A stretch of DNA of 56,040 nucleotides from JBBPZA01 sp038199375 (GTDB lineage Bacteria; Actinomycetota; Thermoleophilia; Solirubrobacterales; Solirubrobacteraceae): positions 1-56,040 of the forward strand of contig JBBPZA010000007.1 in the NCBI GenBank assembly GCA_038199375.1, read 5' to 3'. The notes under the pieces were generated by a model. The model saw nothing but the letters and a program-made list of their open reading frames with translations. It was not told the DNA's origin and searched no databases. A program made the position numbers and the translations under genes. This document shows, piece after piece, positions 39,757 through 47,908 of this stretch (position 1 is the first letter of the stretch; the number at the start of each line of letters is the position of its first letter).

Positions 39757-41615
39757 CAGGACTTGCGCCGCGCGCCGACCTTGGTCTGGAGGAACTTCAG
39801 CGCCTGGACGTAGAGCAGGTTGGCGGGCTTGCGGATGATGTCGGCGTCGCGCAGCGACTCCAGGAACTCTTCGGGCCCGTCGAAGTCGCGCATGCGGATC
39901 CGCGCCGAGCCGAGGCCCTGGACCACGTGGGCGTCCGAGCCCGCCCCGGCGGGGATGCGGTACTTGGCGGCGAAGCGCACGGCCTCCTCGTTGAAGCGCC
40001 CGACCGCGACGCGTGGGTTGTAGACCTCGATCGCGTCGACGTCGTCGAGGACCCCGAGCAGGTGCTCGTAGTCGGGCACCGAGTGCATGCGGTCGAAGGG
40101 GTGAGGGACGTAGACCAGGCCGCCCTGGCGCTTGATCTCGGCGATGGTCTCCGCGAGGGTCATCCCCCGCGGGATCTTCTCCTCGATGAACAGGCCGATG
40201 ACCTCTCCCTGGTCGGCGGTCTTGACCTCCTCGGCGACGATCACCTTCAGTCCGTCGCCGCGGGAGCGCTCGCGCGCCTCCAGCGCCCCCGAGATCTCGT
40301 TGTGGTCGGTCACCGCGATCGCTCCCAGGCCGCGCGCCTTGGCCGCGGCGAGGAGAGCGTCTACCGGGGTGGCGCAGTCGTGGGAGTGGTCGGTGTGCAT
40401 GTGGAGGTCGACCTCGATGATCGCGCGCCCCGCGAGTCGCGTTGCCACGGCGGTGCGGGCGCGCCCGTCGTGGCGCCGGGCCGTGAGGCCGGCGTAGACC
40501 TCCTCGAGCTCGTCGGCGACCCGCGACCAGCTCAGGTCCTCGCTCTCCCCCGCCGTCCGCAGCCGCTCGCGCAGCGCAGGGTCGTCGATCAGCCGGGCGA
40601 GCTGGGCGCCGAGGGTCTGGACGTCGCGCGGCTCGAAGAGCAGGCCCCGCTCTCCCTCGCGCAGGACCTCCTCGTAGACCGGCAGTCGCGAGGCGACCGG
40701 CACGGCGCCGGCCGCCAGCGCCCTGACCAGCAGCCCGGGGGCCGGGAGCATCCCCGCCGAGGCGCAGACCACCACATCGGCGTCGGCGAGGACCGCGTCG
40801 GCCTCGCCGTCCTGCGGGCCGGTGAAGGTCAGCCGCTCGCGCAGGTCGCGACCGAGCGCCGGCGAGGTCGTCGCACCCTCGGGCGACCACAGGGTGCCAC
40901 GCCACGGCCGGTCGAGCCCCAGCCTCCTCAGGGCGCGCAGGAACTGGCGCTGCGCGGGGCGCTCCTCCTCGGCGATCAGCACGATGTGCACGATCTCCGA
41001 AGCCCGGCGCCCCGGCTTCGCAACCGGGTCGCCTCCCGGAGTTATGAGGCGGTACTCGGCGGGGAAGTAGCGCTGCATCAGATCGCGGGTCGCGCCGAAG
41101 CTCGCCGTGCGCGCGTCCAGGCGCCCGAAGACCAGCTCGACGACCTTGCGCGCGACCTGGGTGGAGAGGACGCGCTCGGTGGGCGCGTGGAAGCTGCCGA
41201 CGTTCAGGGCGCGCGAGTTGCGAAGCGCCGCGCTGGCCGTGCTCGGCGCGAAGGGCTCGTGGACGTGGACGATGTCGAAGGGCGCCGCGCCCAGGACCTC
41301 CTCGATCGTCCGCGCGACGTCGATGGGCAGCGAGCGCCGGCGCGTGGAGGCGAGCGGCAGGACCTCGCCGACCGCCAGCACGCGAGGCCCCTGGCCATCT
41401 CCGTCGAGCAGCGCCCCGGGATCCTCACGCGCCGCCCGGATCGCCTTCCGGGTCTCGCGGACCGCAGCCTCCGAGGAGGAGGGAGCGACGATCGCCACCC
41501 GGTGACCCCGGGCGGCGAGCTCCTCGCTCGCGCGCGCCACGAAGAGGTTCACCTCGTTGTGAAGCTCCCACGCGTAGGGCGTGACCTGCGCGATCGCGAA
41601 GTGCTCCTGAGGCAC
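39756..41615 (-). CDS. GT4-like glycosyltransferase fused to a PHP-family phosphoesterase
   Basis: The product has 619 residues. Residues 1-380 form a two-Rossmann GT-B enzyme of the GT4 type (AIAQVTPYAWELHNEV, VHVHEPFAPSTA, SFHAPTER, GMLPAPGLLVRALAAGAVPVAS). Residues 400-600 form a PHP domain with its metal residues: DLHMHTDHS (403-411), TDHN (436-439), VPHPFDR (503-509) and GSDAH (559-563). The classic GT4 E-x7-E motif is not obvious, so the transferase may be modified. -10 box TACCCT (41628-41623) leaves GTG 41615 leaderless. It heads an operon with the UDG-like and membrane genes. Its substrates are unknown. Confidence 0.85.
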   Translation of the reverse strand: MPQEHFAIAQVTPYAWELHNEVNLFVARASEELAARGHRVAIVAPSSSEAAVRETRKAIRAAREDPGALLDGDGQGPRVLAVGEVLPLASTRRRSLPIDVARTIEEVLGAAPFDIVHVHEPFAPSTASAALRNSRALNVGSFHAPTERVLSTQVARKVVELVFGRLDARTASFGATRDLMQRYFPAEYRLITPGGDPVAKPGRRASEIVHIVLIAEEERPAQRQFLRALRRLGLDRPWRGTLWSPEGATTSPALGRDLRERLTFTGPQDGEADAVLADADVVVCASAGMLPAPGLLVRALAAGAVPVASRLPVYEEVLREGERGLLFEPRDVQTLGAQLARLIDDPALRERLRTAGESEDLSWSRVADELEEVYAGLTARRHDGRARTAVATRLAGRAIIEVDLHMHTDHSHDCATPVDALLAAAKARGLGAIAVTDHNEISGALEARERSRGDGLKVIVAEEVKTADQGEVIGLFIEEKIPRGMTLAETIAEIKRQGGLVYVPHPFDRMHSVPDYEHLLGVLDDVDAIEVYNPRVAVGRFNEEAVRFAAKYRIPAGAGSDAHVVQGLGSARIRMRDFDGPEEFLESLRDADIIRKPANLLYVQALKFLQTKVGARRKS

Positions 41616-41767
41616 GCGGGGGAGGGTAGCCCGCCGGTGGGGCGCTCGAGATCCTCCTACGCGCTGGATCGGGTGGCACGGCGGCAGCTCGGACACGCTG
41701 CGGCCGAAGTTTCCCCCGCTCGGCGTGAGATTGTGGTACGGCTACCCAGCCACCAACGAGGAGGGGG

Positions 41768-42664
41768 ATGGTCTTGAAGAGAGTCCGTTTGTCATTTCAG
41801 GGCCAGGGAAAGTGGGCGCTGCTCAGCGCCGTGATCCTGGGCGCTCTCGTTTCACCGTTCGCGATCGCCGCCGACGGCGACACCATGAAGGTCGGCGCCG
41901 GCAACTCGGCCGACACCAAGGAGACGAACATCTCGGGCCAGAAGGTCAAGACCTTCGCAACGCGCCAGTCCAACAACCTCGAGGGCGACGGCGGATCGGC
42001 GACCTACGGCTGCCGGTCGAGCGCTGCCAACGAGCCGTGCCTGGAAGTCTTCGCGCTGCGCACCGCGCGCGCGTTCTTCTTCCGCTCGCGCGGCCCTGAG
42101 CTTGGCCGGCTGAGCTACGAGGGCACAGCCAACCCGGCGACCATCAAGCCGTTCACCACCAACGCGACCGGGGTGGCCACCGGCCTGAACGCCGACAAGG
42201 TCGATGGCAAGGACGCAACCGACCTCGTCGGTGCGACCGGGCCAGCCGGGCCAGCCGGGCCAGCCGGGCCTCGCGGGCCGAGCGACGCCTTCTCGAGCCA
42301 AAGCGGTACCAACATCCAGGCCTTCGTGGCGAACACCGACCAGACGGTCGCGACGGTGGCATTGCCCGCCGGCAAGTTCGTCCTCACGGGCAAGGTGGTC
42401 GCGAACAACAACGAGGCGGTCGCCCGCCAGGTCGACTGCTCGCTGAACCTCGGCCCGACGCAGCTGGACAACCTGTTCGGCGACGCCGGCCTCGACATCC
42501 AGGGATCCACGACCGACGATCGGGTGGTGATCTCGCTGACGGGCGCCGGCACGCTCGCGGCTGCCGGCAACGCGACCGTGGTCTGCAGGACCAACGGAGG
42601 AAGCGGCAACTGGATCGCCCGGAGCATCACCGCCATCCAGGTGGCCACGGTCAACGGCAGCTAG
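41768..42664 (+). CDS. Secreted protein with a short collagen-like segment
   Basis: The product has 298 residues. A signal peptide (basic start, hydrophobic ALLSAVILGALV, cleavage near AIA-A at about 35) is followed by an extracellular part. The N-terminal half contains Cys and ends in LNADKVDGKDATDLVG. Then comes GATGPAGPAGPAGPRGPS (156-171), collagen-like Gly-Pro-Ala triplets, and a beta-rich C-terminal domain with two Cys. The layout recalls short trimeric stalk or exosporium-like proteins. A strong GAGGAGGGG sits so close to the ATG that TTG 41774, 9 bases behind it, may be the true start. A perfect hairpin follows the stop. Confidence 0.75.
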   Translation: MVLKRVRLSFQGQGKWALLSAVILGALVSPFAIAADGDTMKVGAGNSADTKETNISGQKVKTFATRQSNNLEGDGGSATYGCRSSAANEPCLEVFALRTARAFFFRSRGPELGRLSYEGTANPATIKPFTTNATGVATGLNADKVDGKDATDLVGATGPAGPAGPAGPRGPSDAFSSQSGTNIQAFVANTDQTVATVALPAGKFVLTGKVVANNNEAVARQVDCSLNLGPTQLDNLFGDAGLDIQGSTTDDRVVISLTGAGTLAAAGNATVVCRTNGGSGNWIARSITAIQVATVNGS

Positions 42665-42687
42665 GAGCCGACTGAGCGACCTGGCAA

Positions 42688-42721
42688 CGTGAGCGGCCCG
42701 CCATCCGGCGGGCCGCTCACG
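42688..42721. terminator. Strong 15-bp hairpin between convergent genes
   Basis: CGTGAGCGGCCCGCC, loop ATCC, then its exact complement: 15 GC-rich pairs with no mismatch. It starts 24 bases after the secreted-protein stop and ends 5 bases before the vapC stop on the other strand. It could end transcription in both directions. No T-tract is present, as is common in high-GC actinobacteria. Confidence 0.8.
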
Positions 42722-42726
42722 CGACC

Positions 42727-43167
42727 TCAGGGAGTCCCGACGACCGGGTTCTTGGTTCGTAGGCCCGGGAAGCGGCCGAAGTCTCGGTCGGCCGTCCACA
42801 GCTCCCGAACCCCGTGGGTGAGGCAAACCGCCGCGATGCGGGCGTCGTAGATCCCCGTTCCCCGCACGCGGGCGCTCTCCGCCGCTCCACGGAAGATCGC
42901 GAAGTACCCCGCCGGCTCGGCCAGAGGAACGACGCTCGGCGATGCGAGCCACTCCTCGACGGCATCCGCGGCGACCGCAAGTGGCGTGGGATCGGCAAAC
43001 ACACGGGGATGGGTGACCACGTGAAGGAACTCGTGGACCACGCTCCACGGGAGTCCCCACGGCGACGCGCCGGTCGCGAGCTCGACGAGGGCAGCCGCCG
43101 CGGCTTCGTGGAACGGCCCCTCCGGTCGATGCGCATAGACGAGGAGGTTCGTGTCGACGGCGATCAA
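42727..43167 (-). CDS. vapC: VapC-family PIN ribonuclease toxin
   Basis: The product is 146 residues with the four PIN acidic positions in order: VDTNLLVYA (Asp 5), HEFLHVV (Glu), YDARIAAV (Asp) and TADRDFGRF (Asp), so a Mg-dependent RNase fold is intact. TTG 43167 overlaps the vapB stop as TTGA, the usual coupling of this module; longer starts would cover vapB. Toxin activity is held in check by the upstream antitoxin. RNA targets of VapCs vary and cannot be read here. Confidence 0.88.
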   Translation of the reverse strand: MIAVDTNLLVYAHRPEGPFHEAAAAALVELATGASPWGLPWSVVHEFLHVVTHPRVFADPTPLAVAADAVEEWLASPSVVPLAEPAGYFAIFRGAAESARVRGTGIYDARIAAVCLTHGVRELWTADRDFGRFPGLRTKNPVVGTP

Positions 43168-43409
43168 GTGCGCGGCTCGTAGATGATCTCGCGGATCGAG
43201 CGCCAATCCTCGAGGTCGACGCCCTCGCACGTTCCGCTGCCGCCGTAGGTGATGACCTTCGGCGAGTAGTCGGTCCGCTCTGCGGTCCGCTTTGCGAGTA
43301 CTCCGCGAAGTCCCTCTTCGACGAGTGAGCGCAGGGTCACGCCGTCCCGCCGGGAGACGTCGCGCGCCTCGACGAGGAGAGGCTCGGCAATATCGATTGT
43401 CGTCTTCAT
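43164..43409 (-). CDS. vapB: VapB-family antitoxin
   Basis: This 81-residue protein starts MKTTIDIAEPLLVEARDVSRRDGVTLRSLVEEGLRGVL, the ribbon-helix-helix fold of VapB antitoxins. A charged and aromatic C-terminal part (DYSPKVITYGGSG...DWRSIREIIYEPRT) should wrap the toxin. The ATG overlaps a 14-base palindrome that looks like the autoregulatory operator. Confidence 0.86.
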   Translation of the reverse strand: MKTTIDIAEPLLVEARDVSRRDGVTLRSLVEEGLRGVLAKRTAERTDYSPKVITYGGSGTCEGVDLEDWRSIREIIYEPRT

Positions 43410-43422
43410 ATTGCGAGCAATA
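43409..43422. promoter_or_regulatory. Palindromic operator at the vapBC start
   Basis: TATTGC-GA-GCAATA is a perfect inverted repeat. It covers the predicted transcription start (43413, from -10 TAGTAT at 43425-43420), overlaps the promoter box and ends on the first base of the vapB ATG. Binding of VapB or VapBC here would block both transcription and the start codon. Confidence 0.7.
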
Positions 43423-43475
43423 CTATCGCTCTGCTTCTTGCACAGCGACGCCTGGGCAAAGGCGGTAGTCGCGCG

Positions 43476-44696
43476 CTACCTTTGCGCCGGGCCGGCCTGC
43501 GCGGCGACGGCCTTCTCGCCCCCTCCTTCTCTCACGGCCGACGCTGTGCCCAGTCCGCGACCGTGCTCGGCGATGAACGCCTCGGTTAGCTCGCGTGCCT
43601 CGGAGTCGGGGCGCTGGCGCATCGGCGACTTCATGAGGTAGGAGCTCGGCCCGTCGAGCTGGCCGGCCACGCCGTGGTTGAGGGCGAGCTTGCAGCAGCG
43701 CACCGCGTCGATGACGATGCCCGCGGAGTTGGGCGAGTCCCACACCTCGAGCTTGAGCTCGACGTTGAGCGGCACGTCGCCGAAGGCCTGGCCCTCCATG
43801 CGGATGTGGGCCCACTTGCGGTCGGTCAGCCACGGCACGTAGTCAGACGGGCCGACGTGGACGTCGCCCGCGGGCAGCGTGTGGCCCATCACCGAGGTCA
43901 CCGCGTTGGTCTTGGAGATCTTCTTTGACTCCAGGCGCTCGCGCTCGAGCATGTTGTAGAAGTCCATGTTGCCGCCGACGTTGAGCTGGGAGGTGCGCAG
44001 CATCTTGACCCCGCGCTCGTGGAAGAGCCGGGCCAGCGAGCGGTGGACGATCGTCGCGCCGACCTGGGACTTGATGTCGTCGCCGACGATCGGCAGGCCT
44101 GCCTTCTCGAAGCGCTTGTTCCAGTAGCTCTCGCGGGCGATGAAGACCGGGATGCAGTTCACGAAGCCGCAGCCCGCCTCGAGCACCTGCTCGACGTACC
44201 ACTTGGTCGCCTGCTCGGAGCCCACCGGCAGGTAGGAGACGACCACGTCGGTGTGAGTGTCGCGCAGGACTCCGATGATGTCGGCGGTCTCACCGGGGGC
44301 CTTGGTGATCTTCTCCTTGAGGTACTTGCCCAGGCCGTCGTGGGTCATCCCGCGCTGGACCTCGACGCCCATCTCGGGCACCTCGGCGAACTTCAGGGTG
44401 TTGTTCTGGCCGGAGAGGATGCCCTGGGAGAGGTCCTTGCCGACCTTGTCTGAGTCGATGTCGAAGGCGGCCGTGAACTCGATGTCGGAGACGTGGTAGC
44501 CGCCGAGGTCGACGTGCATGAGCCCCGGGACCTCTTGGGCGGGGTCGGCGTCCCTGTAGTACTGGACTCCCTGGACGAAGGAGGAGGCGCAGTTGCCCAC
44601 TCCGACGATGGCGACGCGCACCTTGTCGGCGTGGTAGCGGGCGGCGCCGTTGGCGGCAGCCTTCCCGTTGGTCTTTCCGTTCGAAGCCTTGCTCAC
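43476..44696 (-). CDS. ino1: Inositol-3-phosphate synthase
   Basis: This 406-residue enzyme converts glucose 6-phosphate to 1L-myo-inositol 3-phosphate. It has VRVAIVGVGNCASSFVQGVQYY (NAD), FDIDSDKVG, VVVSYLPVGSEQATKWYVEQVL, NCIPVFIA, PIVGDDIKSQVGATIVHR, NVGGNMDFYNM and the Lys of SKTNAVTSV, as in actinobacterial Ino1. The first 25 residues are a Lys/Asn/Ala-rich extension and the last 30 a loose tail. GTG 44696 has a GAAAGGA purine run about 12 bases upstream. The two enzymes upstream use its product in phospholipids. Confidence 0.96.
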   Translation of the reverse strand: MSKASNGKTNGKAAANGAARYHADKVRVAIVGVGNCASSFVQGVQYYRDADPAQEVPGLMHVDLGGYHVSDIEFTAAFDIDSDKVGKDLSQGILSGQNNTLKFAEVPEMGVEVQRGMTHDGLGKYLKEKITKAPGETADIIGVLRDTHTDVVVSYLPVGSEQATKWYVEQVLEAGCGFVNCIPVFIARESYWNKRFEKAGLPIVGDDIKSQVGATIVHRSLARLFHERGVKMLRTSQLNVGGNMDFYNMLERERLESKKISKTNAVTSVMGHTLPAGDVHVGPSDYVPWLTDRKWAHIRMEGQAFGDVPLNVELKLEVWDSPNSAGIVIDAVRCCKLALNHGVAGQLDGPSSYLMKSPMRQRPDSEARELTEAFIAEHGRGLGTASAVREGGGEKAVAAQAGPAQR

Positions 44697-44769
44697 GAGG
44701 GGGTATTCCTTTCGAGAAGTCTGTGCAGGGAGACCTACCCGCCGGCCCGCCCTTGTTACACGGCGCAGC

Positions 44770-45423
44770 TCAGGCCGCCGCGTGCGCCTCGAGCTCGCGG
44801 CGCACGTGGAAGATGCGCTGGAAGGTCGTGACGATCGTCAGCGCGGCGAGCACGTAGACGGCGGGCTCGAGCAGCTCGAAGTCCGCCAAGCCCGCGCCCT
44901 TGGCGAAGACCAGGCCTGCCGAGAGGATCACGACCCGCACCGCGCGATTGGCGATCCCGACCTTGCACTCCACGCCCAGCGCCTCGGCCCTTGCCCGGGT
45001 GTAGGAGACCATCAGCGAGAAGAGGACCGCGGCGACGACCGCGGCCACGGCGAGCTCGTCGCCCTGCGCGGCGAAGTAGGCTCCGACCGCGCAGAGGACG
45101 ATGCCCTCCTCGATGCGGTCCAGCGTCGAGTCCAGGAAGGCGCCGAAGGGCGTGCCCTTGCCCGACATCCGCGAGTAGCGGCCGTCGAGGGTGTCCATCA
45201 CCGAACCGACGATGAACGCGACGCCGGCGAGGAAGAAGTAGCGCTGCCAGACGAGCACGGCCGCGATCACGTTTCCGGCCAGCCCGGTCATCGAGATCGC
45301 GTTGGGCGTCAGGCGCGACCCGATGAGGCGCGTGCGCATGTCCGTGCCCGAGGCGGTCGAGCCGCGGCGCGAGCCGGCCGCCCGCCGAGGCCGGCGGGTT
45401 CGGTCCAGCTGGTCGTGTGCCAT
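44770..45423 (-). CDS. CDP-alcohol phosphatidyltransferase, probable phosphatidylinositol-phosphate synthase
   Basis: The product has 217 residues. The membrane-embedded CDP-OH motif is present as MDTLDGRYSR...FGAFLDSTLDR (D-xx-DG-xx-xR...G...D...D), with Ala replaced by Ser. About six helices follow. Position next to ino1 favours a phosphatidylinositol-phosphate synthase (PgsA1-type) using inositol phosphate. An N-terminal Arg-rich extension of about 28 residues precedes the first helix; ATG 45423 shares a base with the preceding stop (TGATG), supporting this start. Confidence 0.8.
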   Translation of the reverse strand: MAHDQLDRTRRPRRAAGSRRGSTASGTDMRTRLIGSRLTPNAISMTGLAGNVIAAVLVWQRYFFLAGVAFIVGSVMDTLDGRYSRMSGKGTPFGAFLDSTLDRIEEGIVLCAVGAYFAAQGDELAVAAVVAAVLFSLMVSYTRARAEALGVECKVGIANRAVRVVILSAGLVFAKGAGLADFELLEPAVYVLAALTIVTTFQRIFHVRRELEAHAAA

Positions 45424-46199
45424 CAGGCGGTCGCCTCTGCCGTGCGCGTGAACGCCCACGCCTCCGGGCGAGCGCGCGCCAGCAGCCAGTGCGACGCGAA
45501 AGCCGCGAATGCCGCGACCGCTGCGCCCAGGGCTGCGTCGATCCACCAGTGGTTGGCCGTGGCGAGGACGACGAAGGTCACCACCAGGGGATAGATCGCC
45601 CAGAAGAGCTTGAGCGGCCACGAGCTGACCAGGCGCACCAGTGAGAGGCCGAGCATTAGTGCGAAGGCCACGTGCATCGAGGGCACGGCGGCGAAGGGAT
45701 TGAAGAGCGCGTTGACCGGGGTGCTGTCCTGCGGGATGCGGGTGAACTCCGCCACCGAGTCGGTGAAGCCCCACTCGGGGAAGAAGCGCGGTGGAGCGGT
45801 CGGGAAGACGACATAGCCGACGAGCGCCATGAACATCGCGATGCAGAACATGTTGCGCACGAAGTAGAACGACGAGTTGCGAAAGAGGTAGATGAAGACC
45901 AGCGAGGAGACGGTGATCGTGAAGTGCGAGTTCACGTACATCCAGCTCGCGGAGTCGATGAGCCACGCCTTCCCGCTCGCCCATGCCTGGATGCTCGGCT
46001 CGACGAAGAGGTGGAGGCCCTGCTCGAGGGAGATCAGGTCCCGTGCGTTCTGGTAAGCGTCCACGGCGCGCGAGTCGACCGCTCCGCGCACGAAACGGTA
46101 GGCGTAGTAGGCACCGGCGAAGAGAACGAGCTGCCGCAGCGCGTCGAGCCAGCCCCGCGGCAGGATCCTCGCCTGGAGCTTGGCCAGGAGAGCGAGCAT
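45423..46199 (-). CDS. PAP2-superfamily membrane enzyme (AUR1-like inositol phosphotransferase or phosphatase)
   Basis: The product has 258 residues with six hydrophobic helices. The catalytic motifs lie late: VPSMHVAFAL (C2, PSxH form) and TANHWWIDAALG (C3, H...D). The pattern with FPTAPPRF and NHWWIDA is that of the PAP2_3/AUR1 group, which includes inositol phosphorylceramide synthases and actinobacterial lipid phosphotransferases. It is coupled to the CDP-alcohol enzyme by TGATG and is two genes from ino1, so an inositol phospholipid step is likely. ATG 46199 is chosen; earlier in-frame residues are not hydrophobic. Confidence 0.78.
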   Translation of the reverse strand: MLALLAKLQARILPRGWLDALRQLVLFAGAYYAYRFVRGAVDSRAVDAYQNARDLISLEQGLHLFVEPSIQAWASGKAWLIDSASWMYVNSHFTITVSSLVFIYLFRNSSFYFVRNMFCIAMFMALVGYVVFPTAPPRFFPEWGFTDSVAEFTRIPQDSTPVNALFNPFAAVPSMHVAFALMLGLSLVRLVSSWPLKLFWAIYPLVVTFVVLATANHWWIDAALGAAVAAFAAFASHWLLARARPEAWAFTRTAEATA

Positions 46200-46252
46200 G
46201 GGGAGGCGCGCAGACTCTAACGGCTCGTGAACGGGAGGCCCAGCGCGGCCAC

Positions 46253-47908
46253 TCAACGGCCGGTGCAACGGGACCCGCGCCTGAAGACCCTCGCCGGCGC
46301 GAAGCGCATCGCCAGACGCAGGCGACCTGGGCGTCGCGCCTGAACGCGGGTCCATCCACCGGGAGCGCGGTCCACGCAGCCCTCGCCTTCCACCACGGCC
46401 CAGTAGGGCGAGAACCGGACGCGGACAGTCGTCGTGCCGGGCCCGACTGCCTCGAGCGATACCGCATCGGAGTCCAGTCCACGCAGCATCGCGGAGCCTA
46501 CGACCACGGAGTCGGCGCCGCGCACCTCGTAGAGCCGCCAGTTCCCGTCGCGCCAGACGGGCAGCAGGTAGCCCGGTCCCCTCGCGATCAGGCGCGCCTC
46601 CTCCTCTGCCGCCCCGTCGAGGGGCGCGTCGGCGACCGCCACCCATCGCACCGCGTTGTCCTCCAGCCAGGCGCGGTAGGTCATCGGTGCAAGGGTTCCG
46701 TCGTAGAACAACGGACCGTAGAGACGGTCGAGCTGACGCTCCCACCCGCGCGCGAGCGGGAGCTCGGGCGCGACGAAGCGGGCCTCTGCGTGGTTGCGAA
46801 GCGGTGGGATCTCGACTCGGCCGACCGGTCCGCCGCGGCGGCGGATCTCCTCGACCAGCGGGCGGTGGAAGGCGGCCCGGGTCGACGGATCACCCGACGC
46901 CTTGGCGACGTCGCGAACCGGCGGGTAGAGCTGCCACCAAGCGAGGGGAAGCGCGGCGAGCGCGAGCGCGACGGGGCGGCGGCCGCTCAGCGCGCAGGCC
47001 AGGACCGGCCCGGCGAACAGCGCCCCCAGCCGTGTGGCGTTCCCGCCGACCGGCGTCTCGACCACGAAGAGCACGATGCCGGCCAGGGCGTAGAGGACGA
47101 GCCCGGCCCGAACCATGCGCTCCTCCCGCGGCAGGAGGGCGACCCCGGCGGCGGCGATTGCCAGGATCGGCAGCAGGAAGCGCAGCTGGAAGGGATGCGA
47201 GCCGCCCTCGGGGAAGGCGAGCGCGAGAAGCAGCACGGGCGCGAGCGCGGCGGCGGCGAGGGAGAGGCCGCTGCCGCGAGCGGCGTCTTCGGGGCGCGAC
47301 CGCTCGCCCAGCGACCGCCGGTGGGGGCCTTCTCGCGGCCGCTCGCCCAGCGACCGCCGCCGGGTCCCCTTTCGCGGCCACTCCGCTGCGGCCCAGGCGG
47401 CGCCCGCCAGCGCAAGGAACAGGGCGGCGACTGGGCTCGCCAGGCCGCACAGCGCCGCGAGGGCGAGGGCGAGGACGGTTCGCCCCCGCTGGGCCGCGAG
47501 CAGCGAGCCGAGGCCCACCGCGACGCCGAGCAGGAAGGTCAGCCGGCCGGTGAACAGCCACGCCCCGGCGCCCAGCCCGAGCCACGACGCCCCGAGCCGG
47601 GCGCCGTCGCCCCAACGCCCGTGGGCGAGCGCCGCGAAGAGCCCGGTGGAGGCGAGCGCCGCGAGCGCTCCGGCCTCGCGGGCGCCCAGCAGGGCGCCGA
47701 GCGGGGGAAAGAAGAGGCTGTAGCCCAGGGTGTGATGGCCGCCGTACCAGCCGCCGTCCCAGAGTGCGAGCCCCTCGGCGCGGAAGAGCCCGACGCGATA
47801 CTCCTGGGCGGCGAGGTCGGCGCTCGCGGGGGCGAGGACGAGATAGGCCAGGGCGAGCACCGCGCAGAGGGCGACGGGCTCGAGCGCGCGCCTCGTCGCG
47901 GTGCTCAC
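46253..47908 (-). CDS. Large multi-pass membrane protein (glycosyltransferase-like)
   Basis: The product has 551 residues. About ten hydrophobic helices cover residues 10-370, with a periplasmic-type loop DGGWYGGHHTLGYSLFFPPLGALLG after the first. A soluble C-terminal part of about 180 residues contains EIPPLRNHAEARFVAPELPLARGWERQLDRLYGPLF. The layout is that of GT-C or arabinosyl/mannosyl-transferase-like proteins, but the early DD/DE catalytic motif is not clear. A cytosolic loop near 175-205 holds a 13-residue tandem duplication. GTG 47908 overlaps the hydrolase stop as GTGA. Confidence 0.65.
   Translation of the reverse strand: MSTATRRALEPVALCAVLALAYLVLAPASADLAAQEYRVGLFRAEGLALWDGGWYGGHHTLGYSLFFPPLGALLGAREAGALAALASTGLFAALAHGRWGDGARLGASWLGLGAGAWLFTGRLTFLLGVAVGLGSLLAAQRGRTVLALALAALCGLASPVAALFLALAGAAWAAAEWPRKGTRRRSLGERPREGPHRRSLGERSRPEDAARGSGLSLAAAALAPVLLLALAFPEGGSHPFQLRFLLPILAIAAAGVALLPREERMVRAGLVLYALAGIVLFVVETPVGGNATRLGALFAGPVLACALSGRRPVALALAALPLAWWQLYPPVRDVAKASGDPSTRAAFHRPLVEEIRRRGGPVGRVEIPPLRNHAEARFVAPELPLARGWERQLDRLYGPLFYDGTLAPMTYRAWLEDNAVRWVAVADAPLDGAAEEEARLIARGPGYLLPVWRDGNWRLYEVRGADSVVVGSAMLRGLDSDAVSLEAVGPGTTTVRVRFSPYWAVVEGEGCVDRAPGGWTRVQARRPGRLRLAMRFAPARVFRRGSRCTGR
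47301..47378. repeat. Two-copy 39-bp tandem repeat inside the membrane-protein gene
   Basis: Two 39-base units (each starting CGCTCGCCCAGCGACCGCCG) lie head to tail at 47301-47339 and 47340-47378. They encode 13-residue copies with RRSLGERPREG as core, in a charged loop between helices. The length is a multiple of three, so the frame is kept; the second copy differs at several bases. Confidence 0.75.

Noticed and set aside
42235..42282. CRISPR-like or satellite repeat
   Set aside because: The short repeats encode Gly-Pro-Ala triplets inside the collagen-like gene; no spacers. No CRISPR array was seen in the window.
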